Positions 44,000 through 54,586 of a DNA stretch of 64,000 bases are shown one piece after another (position 1 is the first letter of the stretch; every line of letters starts with the position of its first letter). The position numbers and the translations under genes are program-made. Origin of the DNA: Larkinella soli. Its GTDB lineage: Bacteria > Bacteroidota > Bacteroidia > Cytophagales > Spirosomataceae. The DNA lies in contig NZ_QTJY01000008.1 of the NCBI RefSeq assembly GCF_003703975.1, positions 1 to 64,000 on the forward strand, in the 5' to 3' direction. The notes below the pieces were generated by a model, which was not told the DNA's origin, searched no databases, and saw nothing but the letters and a program-made list of their open reading frames with translations.

Positions 44000-45295
44000 T
44001 TAGCTTTTCTTCTGTTTTCCGGCCAGTTCGGTGATTGCCGCCACCAGGCGGTCGAGGTCTTTGGGCGTGGTATACACGTGGGGGGTTACCCGCACCCCGC
44101 TGATGGACCCGGTCACGATCGGCGTCGTATGGATTTTGTACGTGTTCAGCAACTGGCTTTCCAGGTCGCCCCCTTTCAGGCCGTCGATGGAAACCACGGC
44201 CAGGGCACCGGCGAACTCGGGTTTAAGCGAGGTATGAAGCTTCACACCCGAAACGTCCCTTACTTTTTCCGCCCAATAGTTCTTAAGGTAATGCAGCCGG
44301 GCAAACTTGCGGGCCGGCCCGATCGCCAGATGAAAATCGACGGCCGTGCCGATGGCCATTTCCGAGGCAAAAGAACGCGTTCCCAGCGACTCGAACTTCC
44401 GGATGTCGGGGCCGTCGGGTTCGTTATTGGAGAGCAGTGCCCAGATATTTTTGATTTTTTCCTTCCGGATGTACATCATGCCGCTGCCGAAGGGTGCGCA
44501 GAGCCACTTATGCAGGCTGGTTGCGTAGTAGTCGCAGCCGAGATCCGGCACTTTATAGTCGAGGTGGGCAAAGCTGTGAGCGCCGTCGCAGATCACCTCG
44601 ATGCCCTGCTTCCGGGCGATGTCGGCTATCTTCCGTACCGGAATGATCTGGCCGGTCCAGTTGATAAGGTGGGTGACGTGAACCACGCGCGTACGGCCGG
44701 TGAAGGCACTGACGTATTTCCGCACCAGTTCTTCCTCATTTTCGGAGGGCAGGTTCAGGTCGAGCCAGACCAGTTTGATGCCGTCCCGTTTTTCGCGCTG
44801 TTTCCAGGCGTTCATCATATTGGGATAATCCTGCTTCGTCAGGACGACTTCATCGCCCGCTTTCAGGTCCAGGCCGAAAATGATGGTATTCAGCCCTTCG
44901 GTCGCGTTCCGGTTGATGGCGACCTCCTCCGGTGAGCATCCGGCCAGATCGGCGAGTTTAGCCCGAAGTGCTTCCCGGCCCTGATCCAGTATCCGCCACA
45001 TATAATAGGAAGGCGCTTCATTGGAGTACTGGTAAAACCGGATGTGGGCGTCCTGTACGGTTTTAGGCTGGGGGCTCACCCCACCGTTATTAAGGTTGAG
45101 CAGGTTGGGAGAAACCGTAAAATCTGCCTTCACCCACGACCAGAAGTCCTCGTCCTGCGCAAGCTGCTGCGGAGACAGCGAAGTCCGGAGCCGGTTATAC
45201 AGATCGAAAGAGGCCGGAGAGGAAAAATCGGGCAGGGCGAACGGCAGGGCGGCTGCCGCACTCAGCTGGCGAAAGAAGGTACGACGGTTCGGCAT
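44000..45295 (-). CDS. Tat-exported aminotransferase class V (isopenicillin N epimerase-like)
   Basis: A 431-residue PLP enzyme. The N-terminus (MPNRRTFFRQLSAAAALPFALP) is a twin-arginine signal, so it is probably exported folded with its cofactor. The core has INRNATEGLNTIIFGL, CDGAHSFAHLDY and the PLP lysine in SLHKWLCAPFG (about K263). Members include isopenicillin N epimerase and other desulfurase-fold enzymes; the reaction here is unknown. It is not close to a catalytic-Cys desulfurase. Confidence 0.83.
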   Translation of the reverse strand: MPNRRTFFRQLSAAAALPFALPDFSSPASFDLYNRLRTSLSPQQLAQDEDFWSWVKADFTVSPNLLNLNNGGVSPQPKTVQDAHIRFYQYSNEAPSYYMWRILDQGREALRAKLADLAGCSPEEVAINRNATEGLNTIIFGLDLKAGDEVVLTKQDYPNMMNAWKQREKRDGIKLVWLDLNLPSENEEELVRKYVSAFTGRTRVVHVTHLINWTGQIIPVRKIADIARKQGIEVICDGAHSFAHLDYKVPDLGCDYYATSLHKWLCAPFGSGMMYIRKEKIKNIWALLSNNEPDGPDIRKFESLGTRSFASEMAIGTAVDFHLAIGPARKFARLHYLKNYWAEKVRDVSGVKLHTSLKPEFAGALAVVSIDGLKGGDLESQLLNTYKIHTTPIVTGSISGVRVTPHVYTTPKDLDRLVAAITELAGKQKKS

Positions 45296-45609
45296 GGTTC
45301 AGGAGAAAAGCAGGTGTGGCTACAAGGTAATAAAAATTACAAATCGGACCGCAGAAGCCAAACAAAACATTATAAAACACAAGAAACGCCTATTATTATT
45401 CTGATTTATACCTCATTTCTTCCGGGTACGTAGTTCAAACGTATGGGCAGGTAAAACTACGCAAAATGCAAATCGGGTACTTGTGCGCTAAAACCGCCGG
45501 GCCGGCGTCTATACTTTTGTAACGTCGATTCCGACATATCCACACCATACTTTTTTAAAGAGTACGCTTTTGAATACCACCACACCATTCAAACCAACAA
45601 CAAATAGTA
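45296..45609. other. 314-bp intergenic region
   Basis: No gene is visible. A perfect CGCCGG-G-CCGGCG palindrome (45495-45507) lies just before TACTTTTG (45512-45519), which fits the TAnnTTTG -7 consensus for the gene at 45610. No -33 element at the usual distance. Confidence 0.4.
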
Positions 45610-45957
45610 ATGAAGACGTTAATGATTTTCTGTACACTTTGTCTGACACTGGCTATGTCCCTGCGGGCGTCCAATCCTAAAAAGATTACGTTAAAACAAA
45701 CCCTGGAGCAGCAGATTGCTTCGTACATCTCCTACCCGGAGGTGCTGCTCCAGGCCGAAAGCGAAGGCGTAGTCGTCATCCGGTTCCGTATCGACGCCAA
45801 TAACCGCCTGACGGACCTGCAGGTGTATGACGGCGAAGACGGAAAACTGAATGCCACGCTGATCAAGCAGCTTAACGGCAAGAAGGTGTTCCTGACCGAA
45901 CCGAATCATGTCGAAAAACAGGAGTACCAGGCCAGATTACACTTCCGGCTGAAATAA
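45610..45957 (+). CDS. Small exported protein with a TonB-C-terminal-like domain
   Basis: A 115-residue protein with a signal peptide (MKTLMIFCTLCLTLAMSLRAS). The remainder (YISYPEVLLQAESEGVVVIR, then FRIDANNRLTDLQVYDGEDG) has the beta-alpha-beta pattern of the periplasmic TonB C-terminus, without a transmembrane anchor or Pro-rich linker. It is probably a soluble periplasmic relative; function unknown. Confidence 0.7.
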   Translation: MKTLMIFCTLCLTLAMSLRASNPKKITLKQTLEQQIASYISYPEVLLQAESEGVVVIRFRIDANNRLTDLQVYDGEDGKLNATLIKQLNGKKVFLTEPNHVEKQEYQARLHFRLK

Positions 45958-45984
45958 TCAGCCTACCTTCCTCAGACCAGAAAC

Positions 45985-46015
45985 GAAAACGGCCCCGGAG
46001 AAATCCGGGGCCGTT
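45985..46015 (-). terminator. Terminator of the Prc-like protease gene
   Basis: An 11-bp perfect stem (AACGGCCCCGG / CCGGGGCCGTT) with a 6-nt loop and, on the minus strand, TTTTCGTTTC after it. It may also end the small gene at 45610-45957. Confidence 0.75.
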
Positions 46016-46035
46016 GGCATTCAGTGAAGAACCGA

Positions 46036-48114
46036 TTACTGCGGGTTCTTCGTAAAGGCGATGTAATCGGCCAGGATCCGGCCTGCTTCATTCAGATACA
46101 GGTCTTTCTTTCCTTTGGTATCCTTATCGGAAGGCGGAATGGAGGAGTCGGTAGACGCCACCGGCTCGCCGGCCGCAGCGTTGATCGACTTCCGGCGTTT
46201 CTCGGCTTCGTCACGCTCCTTTTTCCGTTTGGTTTCCTGGAGCGATACCACCGTTTTCTCCTTGGCGCGTTTCAGTTCGGCGAAATCGGCCATCAGTTGC
46301 TTCAGGTCGGTATCCGTTTTCAGCCGCTGTTCGTATTTATCCCGGAGTTTCGACAGAACCTTGTCGTCCAGATTCTTGGTCATCTCGAACCGGGCGGAGG
46401 CAATCTGGTCCCAGGGCAGGGCGCTCGGCTGTGAGCTTTCCCCGAACTCCTCCGCACTGAAGGCAGACGGCAGTTCGATATCGGGCGTCACCCCTTTGTG
46501 CTGGGTGCTGCTGCCGTTGATGCGGTAGAACTTGGCGATGGTCATTTTCACCTGACCCACCTTCTCCGGCTCCTTGGTCAGCCACTGATTCAGGTCGACC
46601 ATCGTCTGGACGGTTCCTTTTCCATAGGTCTGGCTGCCGATGATCAGTCCACGTTTGTAGTCCTGAATGGCGGCCGCAAAAATTTCCGAAGCGGAAGCAC
46701 TGAACCGGTTGACCAGAACGGCCAGCGGGCCGTCGTAGTTCACCGACGGATCGGGGTCGGTCTGCACCTCGATGTCGCCCATGGCTTCTTTCACCTGAAC
46801 CACCGGACCGCGGGAAATGAACAGACCCGTCAGGCTGATGGCTTCCGTCAGGGATCCACCGCCATTGTCCCGAAGGTCGATCACGACGCCGTCCACCTTC
46901 TCGGTTTTCAGTTCACCCAGGAACTTCTGTACGTCGCCGGTCGTGCTGGCGAAGCCTTCCTCCCGTTTGCGGGCGCCTTCGAAGTCCCGATAGAAGACCG
47001 GAATCGTGATAACACCGACCTTGTATTTCTTCTGATTCTGGGTGATTTCGATGACCTCCTTCTTGGCCCGGCCTTCCTCCAGTTTGATTTTCTCCCGCAC
47101 CAGCTTGATTTCTTTCGGAGGAGCGCCGGCGATGGCGTCGTTCGGCACGATCTGCAAACGGACCGTCGTTCCTTTAGGACCTTTGATCAGTTTCACGGCA
47201 TCATCGACCTGATAGCCGACGATACTCGTCATATGGCCGCTCTCGCCCTGGGCAACGCCGACGATTTTGTCGCCTTTGTTTAGCAGCTTGCTTTTGAAAA
47301 CCGGCCCACCGGGAACGATGTCCGTTACTTTGATATAATCACCGTCTTCCCCCAGCAGGGCGCCGATCCCTTCCAGAGAGGCACTCATCTCCTGGTTGAA
47401 GCGGTCGGCCGAGCGGGGCGACATATAGTTCGTATGGGGGTCGAGGGCCTCGGCAAACGAGTTCATGTAAATCTGGAACACATCCTCGGCCTTGATGCGG
47501 TTCATGTAGCGGTCGAGGTTTTTATACCGCGACTTCATGCTGTTGACCACCGAAGAGTCGGCCTTTCCGGTCAGTTTCAGTTCCAGGGCCTGGTTTTTCA
47601 GAAGTTTCCGCCACAGGTCGTTCTGCTCCTCGACGGTTTTCGGCCAGCCGGCTTTTTCGCGGTCCGTGTTGAAGGTCTCATCGGCCGAGAAGTCGAACGG
47701 TTTGATAAAGTTCTCCTGGACGAACTTATTCCGCTCCTGGTAGCGCTTCCGGAACACGTTGTAGATGTCGTAAGCGGCCGCCAGTTCCCCGTTGATCAGC
47801 TGATCGTCAATATTCGTCCGGTATTTCTCAAACGAGTTGACGTCGGATGCGAGAAAATACGCCTTGTTATTGTCCAGCTCTTTCAGATAATTATCGAAGA
47901 CGACGGACGAAAGCGAGTCGTTGAGCCTTACTTTCCGGTAGTGGTAAGTCGTCAGCAATTTGGCGACCAGGGCTTCTACCTTCTCCTGGGACACGCTCGG
48001 TTTCAGATCGTCTGCACTGGGGCCCGGCACCGGCACGGCCGACATCCCTGCTTGTGGTCCCGGCTGCAGGCTAAGCATCAGCACCGGAACTAACGTAATG
48101 AGGTACTTTCTCAT
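46036..48114 (-). CDS. prc: Carboxy-terminal processing peptidase (Prc/Tsp-like, S41)
   Basis: A 692-residue periplasmic serine protease, starting at ATG 48114 (MRKYLITLVPVLMLSLQPG, a signal peptide). An N-terminal helical domain (about 45-250) precedes a PDZ domain (about 255-345), the S41 core and a basic C-terminal domain. The Ser-Lys dyad fits SASASEIF (about S474) and YGKGTVQ (about K499), 25 residues apart as in E. coli Prc. It degrades misfolded or tagged envelope proteins. A peptidyl-prolyl isomerase gene lies upstream on the same strand, suggesting a shared folding role. Confidence 0.93.
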   Translation of the reverse strand: MRKYLITLVPVLMLSLQPGPQAGMSAVPVPGPSADDLKPSVSQEKVEALVAKLLTTYHYRKVRLNDSLSSVVFDNYLKELDNNKAYFLASDVNSFEKYRTNIDDQLINGELAAAYDIYNVFRKRYQERNKFVQENFIKPFDFSADETFNTDREKAGWPKTVEEQNDLWRKLLKNQALELKLTGKADSSVVNSMKSRYKNLDRYMNRIKAEDVFQIYMNSFAEALDPHTNYMSPRSADRFNQEMSASLEGIGALLGEDGDYIKVTDIVPGGPVFKSKLLNKGDKIVGVAQGESGHMTSIVGYQVDDAVKLIKGPKGTTVRLQIVPNDAIAGAPPKEIKLVREKIKLEEGRAKKEVIEITQNQKKYKVGVITIPVFYRDFEGARKREEGFASTTGDVQKFLGELKTEKVDGVVIDLRDNGGGSLTEAISLTGLFISRGPVVQVKEAMGDIEVQTDPDPSVNYDGPLAVLVNRFSASASEIFAAAIQDYKRGLIIGSQTYGKGTVQTMVDLNQWLTKEPEKVGQVKMTIAKFYRINGSSTQHKGVTPDIELPSAFSAEEFGESSQPSALPWDQIASARFEMTKNLDDKVLSKLRDKYEQRLKTDTDLKQLMADFAELKRAKEKTVVSLQETKRKKERDEAEKRRKSINAAAGEPVASTDSSIPPSDKDTKGKKDLYLNEAGRILADYIAFTKNPQ

Positions 48115-48153
48115 ATTCCCCTCGTTGTGATTAAGTATTGAGTTGTCGAGTCG

Positions 48154-48232
48154 GAGAATGATTGAATGATGCGTTGCCACTTGTCGCGTCGGGAAGTAGC
48201 CCTTATTCATTCAACCATTCAATCAATCATTT
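48154..48232. repeat. ATTGAATGA-type inverted words between the isomerase and protease genes
   Basis: GAATGATTGAATGA at about 48156-48169 faces TCATTCAACCATTCAATCAA at about 48207-48226. The pattern (several ATTGAATG words in opposite directions) recurs at 5.5 and 22.8 kb. Confidence 0.5.
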
Positions 48233-48973
48233 ATTCTTTACTATTTCAATTAACTCGATATCGAAAACAAGTGTTGAGTTGGGTCCGATCTGGGGGCCCG
48301 CACCCCGCTCTCCGTAGGCCAGGGCGGCCGGAATAAACAGCTTCCACTTGGAACCGACGGTCATGAGCTGCAGGGCTTCGCTCCAGCCCTGAATGACCTG
48401 ATTGACCGGAATCTCCAGCGGTTGTCCCCGCTCCACGGAACTGTCGAAAACCGTGCCGTCGATCAGGCGCCCGGTATAATGGGCCTTAACGGTATCGCCG
48501 GCGGCCGGCTTCGGCCCGGTACCGGCCTTGACGACTTCATACTGTAACCCGCTTGCCGTGGTGACGATACCCGGTTTTTTCCGGTTTTCGGTCAGAAACT
48601 GTTCGCCTACTTTTCGGTTGGACTCCGCCTTAACGGTCCGCTCCCGCTGAAAGAAGGCTCCGATGATCTGATTGGCTTCCTCGGGCGAAATCTGCGTCTG
48701 CTGATCCTTCATGGCCGCCTGCAGGCCTTTCATCAACGCACTGATATTGGCATTGGAAAGGTTCTGCTGCTTCAGGCCAAGCCCAACGTTCACACCGATG
48801 CTGTAACTGACTGAGTCAACGGAGTTGGTCAACGGTACCGTGGAAGCCGCCGAAGCGGTGGCCGGAGCCTTGGATTGAGGCTTTGCAGCCGGTTTCTTCG
48901 TCTGAGCCACTACCTGACCCGTTGCAAAAACAGCCGACAATACGCCGGCTACAGTCCACTGTTTAATCGTCAT
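48227..48973 (-). CDS. FKBP-type peptidyl-prolyl isomerase
   Basis: A 248-residue FkpA/Mip-like protein with a signal peptide (MTIKQWTVAGVLSAVFATGQVVAQ), a low-complexity Lys/Ala/Pro linker, a helical dimerisation region (about 60-145) and a C-terminal FKBP domain (VKAHYTGRLIDGTVFDSS, GWSEALQLM, LAYGERGAGP). It speeds proline isomerisation of exported proteins. The protease gene follows it, so the two may be co-expressed. Confidence 0.93.
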   Translation of the reverse strand: MTIKQWTVAGVLSAVFATGQVVAQTKKPAAKPQSKAPATASAASTVPLTNSVDSVSYSIGVNVGLGLKQQNLSNANISALMKGLQAAMKDQQTQISPEEANQIIGAFFQRERTVKAESNRKVGEQFLTENRKKPGIVTTASGLQYEVVKAGTGPKPAAGDTVKAHYTGRLIDGTVFDSSVERGQPLEIPVNQVIQGWSEALQLMTVGSKWKLFIPAALAYGERGAGPQIGPNSTLVFDIELIEIVKNK

Positions 48974-49471
48974 GTGAAAGATACTAAAAAGAAAACGAAA
49001 ACTGTCTTAAGGTGAAAACGTAAAGTTGTGAGTCAAAAGTTTGGCAAAAGCAGGATTTTGTGGAACAAATTATTGATGGAAGGTGAGGAACGAAAGTCAG
49101 CGGTGGTTTCTTCCGGACGAAAACCGGTAATTTCCATGAAACCCGTACCGGGCAGACGATGCGTCAACTCCCTAAATTAGGAATCAGCCTTCAGTAACTC
49201 AAAACCGAAGGACTTAATTTTTGTTAAAATTTTCAGGACAAATGATTTCCTGCGCACCACAGCCCCGTGATGTGCCGAAACGGAGACGGGAACCGGGGAC
49301 CGGACCGCTCCGGACATGAAAAATCCGACGTCTGCCCGCCGGATTCACCGTTTTCTTAGAAAAGTATAAATTACTTGGAGGATTTTCGCGCTAACCGCTG
49401 TTTTAGTGAAATTTATAACGTAACTTTGCACCCGAATTCTCAGATCCATCATAAACGATCCTTCCACTTAT
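48974..49471. other. 498-bp intergenic region before atpA
   Basis: No gene is seen. It holds the atpA promoter element at 49421. The middle part (49251-49350) is GC-rich with short inverted words, while the outer parts are AT-rich. No RNA family was recognised. Confidence 0.4.
49421..49428 (+). promoter_or_regulatory. Probable -7 element for atpA
   Basis: TAACTTTG matches TAnnTTTG, 43 bp before the atpA start. CTG ends exactly 20 bp upstream and is a weak -33 candidate. A promoter here means atpA starts its own transcript. Confidence 0.55.
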
Positions 49472-51049
<1,578 letters not shown>

Positions 51050-51143
51050 AGTCAAGGAGTTTAGGAATTTAGGGGTCTGGGGGTGTAAGAGTTTGAGGAT
51101 CGACTCCTTAACTTCCAAACCCCAAACCCCCAAACTATAAGTC
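51050..51143. repeat. G-rich/C-rich imperfect palindrome between atpA and atpG
   Basis: TTTAGGGGTCTGGGGGT (about 51074-51090) faces its near complement in AACCCCAAACCCCC (51117-51133 region). AGGAGTTTAGG words occur in the same gap. It is a likely mRNA hairpin; its role in the ratio of subunits is only a guess. Confidence 0.55.
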
Positions 51144-52031
51144 ATGCCCAGCTTAAAAGAAGTACGAAGCCGGATTGCCTCGATCAACTCCACGCAGCAG
51201 ATTACCAAGGCCATGAAAATGGTGGCCGCGGCCAAGCTGCGTCGCGCGCAGGACCGTATCATTCAGATGCGTCCCTATGCCCGGAAGCTCTCCGAAATGC
51301 TCAGCACCGTTTCGGCGGGCGCTGAACTGGCGGCTGAAAGTGCCTACAACCAGACCCGTCCGGTTGAACGGGTTCTGCTGGTCGTCGTCACGGCGGATCG
51401 GGGCTTGTGCGGGGCCTTTAATACCAACGTCGTCAAGGCGACGCTCGCGCTGGTGGCCGAACGCTACGCCGACCAGAACCGGAGAGGCAATGTGCATATT
51501 CTGGCCCTGGGTAAAAAAGGGGGTGAAGCACTCGCCCGCCGGGGTTTCAACGTCGACACGACCTACGTCAACGTCTTTTCTTCGCTGAACTTCGATACGG
51601 TCCGGGTGGCCGCCGAAGGCATCATGGATTCGTTCGTGGCCGGCCGGTATGACCGCGTCGACATCATCTTCAACGAGTTCAAGAACGTGGCGACCCAGAT
51701 CATCCGGACGGAGCAGTTCCTGCCGATCGTTCCGGCTTCGGCCCAGGCCAACACCAAAACGACCAGCGTCAATTATATCTTCGAACCGTCGGAAGAGGAG
51801 ATTATTACCGAACTGATTCCGAAGACGCTGAAAATTCAGCTGTACAAGGCCGTTCTGGAATCCAATGCCTCGTTCAACGGTGCCCAGATGACCGCAATGG
51901 ACAAAGCGACCGAAAACGCCGGTGAACTGCTGAAGGAACTACGGCTGGTGTACAACCGGACCCGGCAGGCCGCCATTACGAAGGAAATCCTTGAAATTGT
52001 GGGCGGTGCGGAAGCACTTGCCGCCGAATGA
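51144..52031 (+). CDS. atpG: F1F0 ATP synthase subunit gamma
   Basis: A 295-residue gamma subunit, the central rotor shaft of F1. The N-terminal helix MPSLKEVRSRIASINSTQQI, then TKAMKMVAAAKLRRAQ, and the C-terminal helix MTAMDKATENAGELLKELRL plus RTRQAAITKEILEIVGGAEA are both family signatures. VVTADRGLCGAFN is also conserved. A terminator follows. Confidence 0.97.
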   Translation: MPSLKEVRSRIASINSTQQITKAMKMVAAAKLRRAQDRIIQMRPYARKLSEMLSTVSAGAELAAESAYNQTRPVERVLLVVVTADRGLCGAFNTNVVKATLALVAERYADQNRRGNVHILALGKKGGEALARRGFNVDTTYVNVFSSLNFDTVRVAAEGIMDSFVAGRYDRVDIIFNEFKNVATQIIRTEQFLPIVPASAQANTKTTSVNYIFEPSEEEIITELIPKTLKIQLYKAVLESNASFNGAQMTAMDKATENAGELLKELRLVYNRTRQAAITKEILEIVGGAEALAAE

Positions 52032-52054
52032 TACGACCGGCCCAACCGGAACCG

Positions 52055-52087
52055 AAAAGCCGCTCTTTTACCAGGAGCGGCTTTTTT
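52055..52087 (+). terminator. Terminator of atpA-atpG
   Basis: An 11-bp stem (AAAAGCCGCTC / GAGCGGCTTTT) with a 9-nt loop and a T-run. Confidence 0.9.
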
Positions 52088-52167
52088 ATTTCCATCCTCC
52101 CTACCGGCCGTTCGGCTTTTATATCATGCCTTTTGCCAAATTTCTGGATATAGTTTCATTTATCCCT

Positions 52168-52175
52168 TATTTTTG
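52168..52175 (+). promoter_or_regulatory. Probable -7 element for the LolA-like gene
   Basis: TATTTTTG fits TAnnTTTG, 33 bp before the chosen start at 52209. Confidence 0.45.
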
Positions 52176-52208
52176 GCATAGTTGTTTAAAGAACAAACCT
52201 CCAATCTA

Positions 52209-52946
52209 ATGAAAAAGAAACTGTTGATGGTGTCCGCTGCACTGGTGTGGCTGAGTGGAAGTATGGCAGTCGCGCAGACGGTCGACGAGGTGGTGGAAAA
52301 ACACGTACAGGCCATGGGCGGTGCCGATAAACTCAATAGCCTCAAGTCCGTCCGGATCAGCTCGAAGATGCAGGTCATGGGGACGGAAGTAACCCAGACC
52401 GCCACCGCCGTCCACCAGAAAGCGCTTCGCCAGGACATCAACGCCGGCGGAATGACCATGACGCAGGTGGTAGAAGGTGACAAGGGCTGGGGGATCAACC
52501 CCATGATGGGTCAGAATGAACCGACCCCTACCCCCGACGAGCAGGTCAAACTGATGGCCGATCAGATGGATCTTACCGGCTCCCTTTTCAACTTCAAGAA
52601 TAAGGGCAATACCGTCGAGCTGGTCGGAAAAGAAGCCCTGGGCACGGCGGACACCTATAAGCTGAAAGTGACCAAAAAGAACGGCGGGGTGGAGATGGTG
52701 AATCTCGATGCCAAGTCCTTCCTCCCGTTGAGAGTGGTGGTGACGGCCAAAGTACAGGGCCAGGATTTCAGGCAGGAAATGACCAATTCCAATTTTCAAC
52801 AGGTCGACGGAATTACCTTTCCGTTCGCCATGGAGGTGAAGAACGACGCCATCCCGGGGGGCGGCCCGATTATGGTAACCGTCAGCAAAGTGGAGGTGAA
52901 CCCCACCATCGACGAAACCATCTTTAAAATGCCGGCCAAAAAGTAA
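52209..52946 (+). CDS. Exported LolA/outer-membrane-lipoprotein-sorting-like protein
   Basis: A 245-residue protein, starting at ATG 52209 with a signal peptide (MKKKLLMVSAALVWLSGSMAVAQ). The mature part begins with VDEVVEKHVQAMGGADKLNS and continues as a half-barrel of antiparallel strands ending in NPTIDETIFKMPAKK, the pattern of LolA-like or DUF4292-like proteins often found in Bacteroidota. A true lipoprotein carrier function is not implied. It has its own terminator. Confidence 0.8.
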   Translation: MKKKLLMVSAALVWLSGSMAVAQTVDEVVEKHVQAMGGADKLNSLKSVRISSKMQVMGTEVTQTATAVHQKALRQDINAGGMTMTQVVEGDKGWGINPMMGQNEPTPTPDEQVKLMADQMDLTGSLFNFKNKGNTVELVGKEALGTADTYKLKVTKKNGGVEMVNLDAKSFLPLRVVVTAKVQGQDFRQEMTNSNFQQVDGITFPFAMEVKNDAIPGGGPIMVTVSKVEVNPTIDETIFKMPAKK

Positions 52947-52983
52947 TCCTGATCCGGTTTTCACCGGCATAATACGCATTCTT

Positions 52984-53016
52984 AAAAAGCCCGCTGAACA
53001 GTGGGCTTTTTGTTTT
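52984..53016 (+). terminator. Terminator after the LolA-like gene
   Basis: An 11-bp stem with one G-T pair (AAAAAGCCCGC / GTGGGCTTTTT) and TTGTTTT after it. Confidence 0.85.
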
Positions 53017-53068
53017 GTTATCAGAATTAAAAAAATTTCGAAACCCGGGAACAAATCCAAAGTATTAA

Positions 53069-53080
53069 ATGTATATACAT
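53069..53080. promoter_or_regulatory. 12-bp palindrome upstream of the YceI gene
   Basis: ATGTATATACAT is a perfect palindrome 38 bp before the yceI-like start and just before a weak TACATTG box. It is a possible operator; no regulator is nearby. Confidence 0.35.
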
Positions 53081-53118
53081 TGAATGTCATTACACTATTA
53101 ATCCAATAACCAGAAGCC

Positions 53119-53676
53119 ATGGAAACTTCAGCTCCCGCAACCACTACTACCGTCTGGACCATTGATCCTTCCCACTCAGAGATTCTCTTCAAGGTCCGCC
53201 ACCTGATGGTGTCGAACGTAACCGGCCGTTTCGGTACTTTCGACGGCAAACTCGAAACCGCCGGAGAAAACTTCGAATCGGCAAAGGCCTCGTTCTGGGC
53301 CGACATCGACAGCATCAGTACCGGAACCGACCAGCGTGACGCTCACCTGAAATCACCGGACTTTTTCGATGCCGCCAACCACCCCAAACTGACCTTCGAA
53401 TCGACTGCCATCCGGAAAACCGGCGAGGATACCTTTGAAATGACCGGTAATCTGACGATCCGGGAAACGACCAAACAGGTCACGCTGAAGGTTGAACATG
53501 GCGGCACGATGACCGACCCTTGGGGCAACACGAAAGCCGGTTTTGAGATTACCGGCAGCATCAAACGGAAAGAATACGGCCTGACCTGGGACGTCGTTAC
53601 CGAAGCCGGTGGCGTCGTAGCCGGCGACGAAGTGAAGCTCGTTCTGAACGTTCAGGTCGTTAAACAGCAGGGCTAA
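53119..53676 (+). CDS. YceI family lipocalin-like protein
   Basis: A 185-residue YceI protein: WTIDPSHSEILFKVRHLMVS, VTGRFGTFDG, DQRDAHLKSPDFFDAANHPK and GLTWDVVTEAGG are typical. The fold binds isoprenoids such as polyprenyl chains. No signal peptide is present, so unlike E. coli YceI this copy seems cytoplasmic. It lies between two terminators and is monocistronic. Confidence 0.92.
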   Translation: METSAPATTTTVWTIDPSHSEILFKVRHLMVSNVTGRFGTFDGKLETAGENFESAKASFWADIDSISTGTDQRDAHLKSPDFFDAANHPKLTFESTAIRKTGEDTFEMTGNLTIRETTKQVTLKVEHGGTMTDPWGNTKAGFEITGSIKRKEYGLTWDVVTEAGGVVAGDEVKLVLNVQVVKQQG

Positions 53677-53692
53677 GCTTTTAACATTTTTT

Positions 53693-53727
53693 AACCGTCG
53701 GCTCACTCCCGGGCCGGCGGTTTTTTT
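53693..53727 (+). terminator. Terminator of the YceI gene
   Basis: A 10-bp stem with one G-T pair (AACCGTCGGC / GCCGGCGGTT), a 10-nt loop and a T-run. Confidence 0.85.
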
Positions 53728-53953
53728 ATGGCCTCCCTACCAGAAACAAGGGCCATAACCGGTTAATAAACAGCCGTTTAATAAAACAGGAAAAATTGAT
53801 GTGATCCCTGATTCTTCTCTTCCGCGAAAGAACTATATTCGCCCGGATTCGGTTATTTCAATGACGCGATACTAAGAACAAAAAGAGCAGCGTTAACAAG
53901 TAGTTCAAGTTAATTCTGGACCTGTTTTCAAGAACCTTTAAAGGCAACAACCT

Positions 53954-54523
53954 ATGAATCTCAAGAGCATAATTGCCAGTCTTTTCATGGTGGGTCTGTT
54001 AGCGAGTTGTGCACCGTCCGTTAACGTCAAATACGATTACGACCCGAAAGTGAACGTTCGTCAGTTCAGTACGTATCGTATCGAAGCTGACCAACGCCGT
54101 AATGCCGACCCGATTGCGGGCAGCAACCTGAACCAGCGCCGTATCGCCGATGAAATCGACAAAGCGATGCGTGCCAAGGGATATAAGCCGGTAGTGGGCG
54201 GTGAGGCCGATCTGGTCATCCGTTTCTTCTCCGACGCCAAGGACCGTCAGCAAATCCAGTCGAACAACACCTGGTCTCCGTACTGGATGTGGTATGGCCC
54301 CGGTTACAACAACGTCTATTCCCGTCAGTATGAAGAAAACCGGGTGGTCGTCAATGTGTATGACGCCCGTTCGAACGACATCATCTGGCAGGGTTGGGCT
54401 ACGGGCCAGCTGAACCAGAGCAAGAAGGAAAGCAGCCGTGATGTGGCTTACCGGACTACGGTACAGAGCATCATGAACCAGCTTCCGGAAAGCGCCGGAT
54501 CCGACTACAGCTCGGCGAAATAA
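53954..54523 (+). CDS. DUF4136 lipoprotein
   Basis: A 189-residue lipoprotein with the lipobox LLASC (about C19). The DUF4136 domain is complete: PKVNVRQFSTYRIE near the N-terminus, LVIRFFSDAKDRQQ in the middle and NDIIWQGWATGQLNQ near the end. A distant paralogue lies in the ebo region (29254-29895). Function unknown; envelope anchored. Confidence 0.88.
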   Translation: MNLKSIIASLFMVGLLASCAPSVNVKYDYDPKVNVRQFSTYRIEADQRRNADPIAGSNLNQRRIADEIDKAMRAKGYKPVVGGEADLVIRFFSDAKDRQQIQSNNTWSPYWMWYGPGYNNVYSRQYEENRVVVNVYDARSNDIIWQGWATGQLNQSKKESSRDVAYRTTVQSIMNQLPESAGSDYSSAK

Positions 54524-54548
54524 TCCGACCGGATTTCAATAGAATCAG

Positions 54549-54586
54549 GCCACCCGCTTCCGACGAAGCGGGTGGCTTTTGTTTTT
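54549..54586 (+). terminator. Terminator of the DUF4136 gene
   Basis: A 12-bp perfect stem (GCCACCCGCTTC / GAAGCGGGTGGC) with a CGAC loop and TTTTGTTTTT. It reaches the stop of the convergent M23 gene. Confidence 0.92.
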
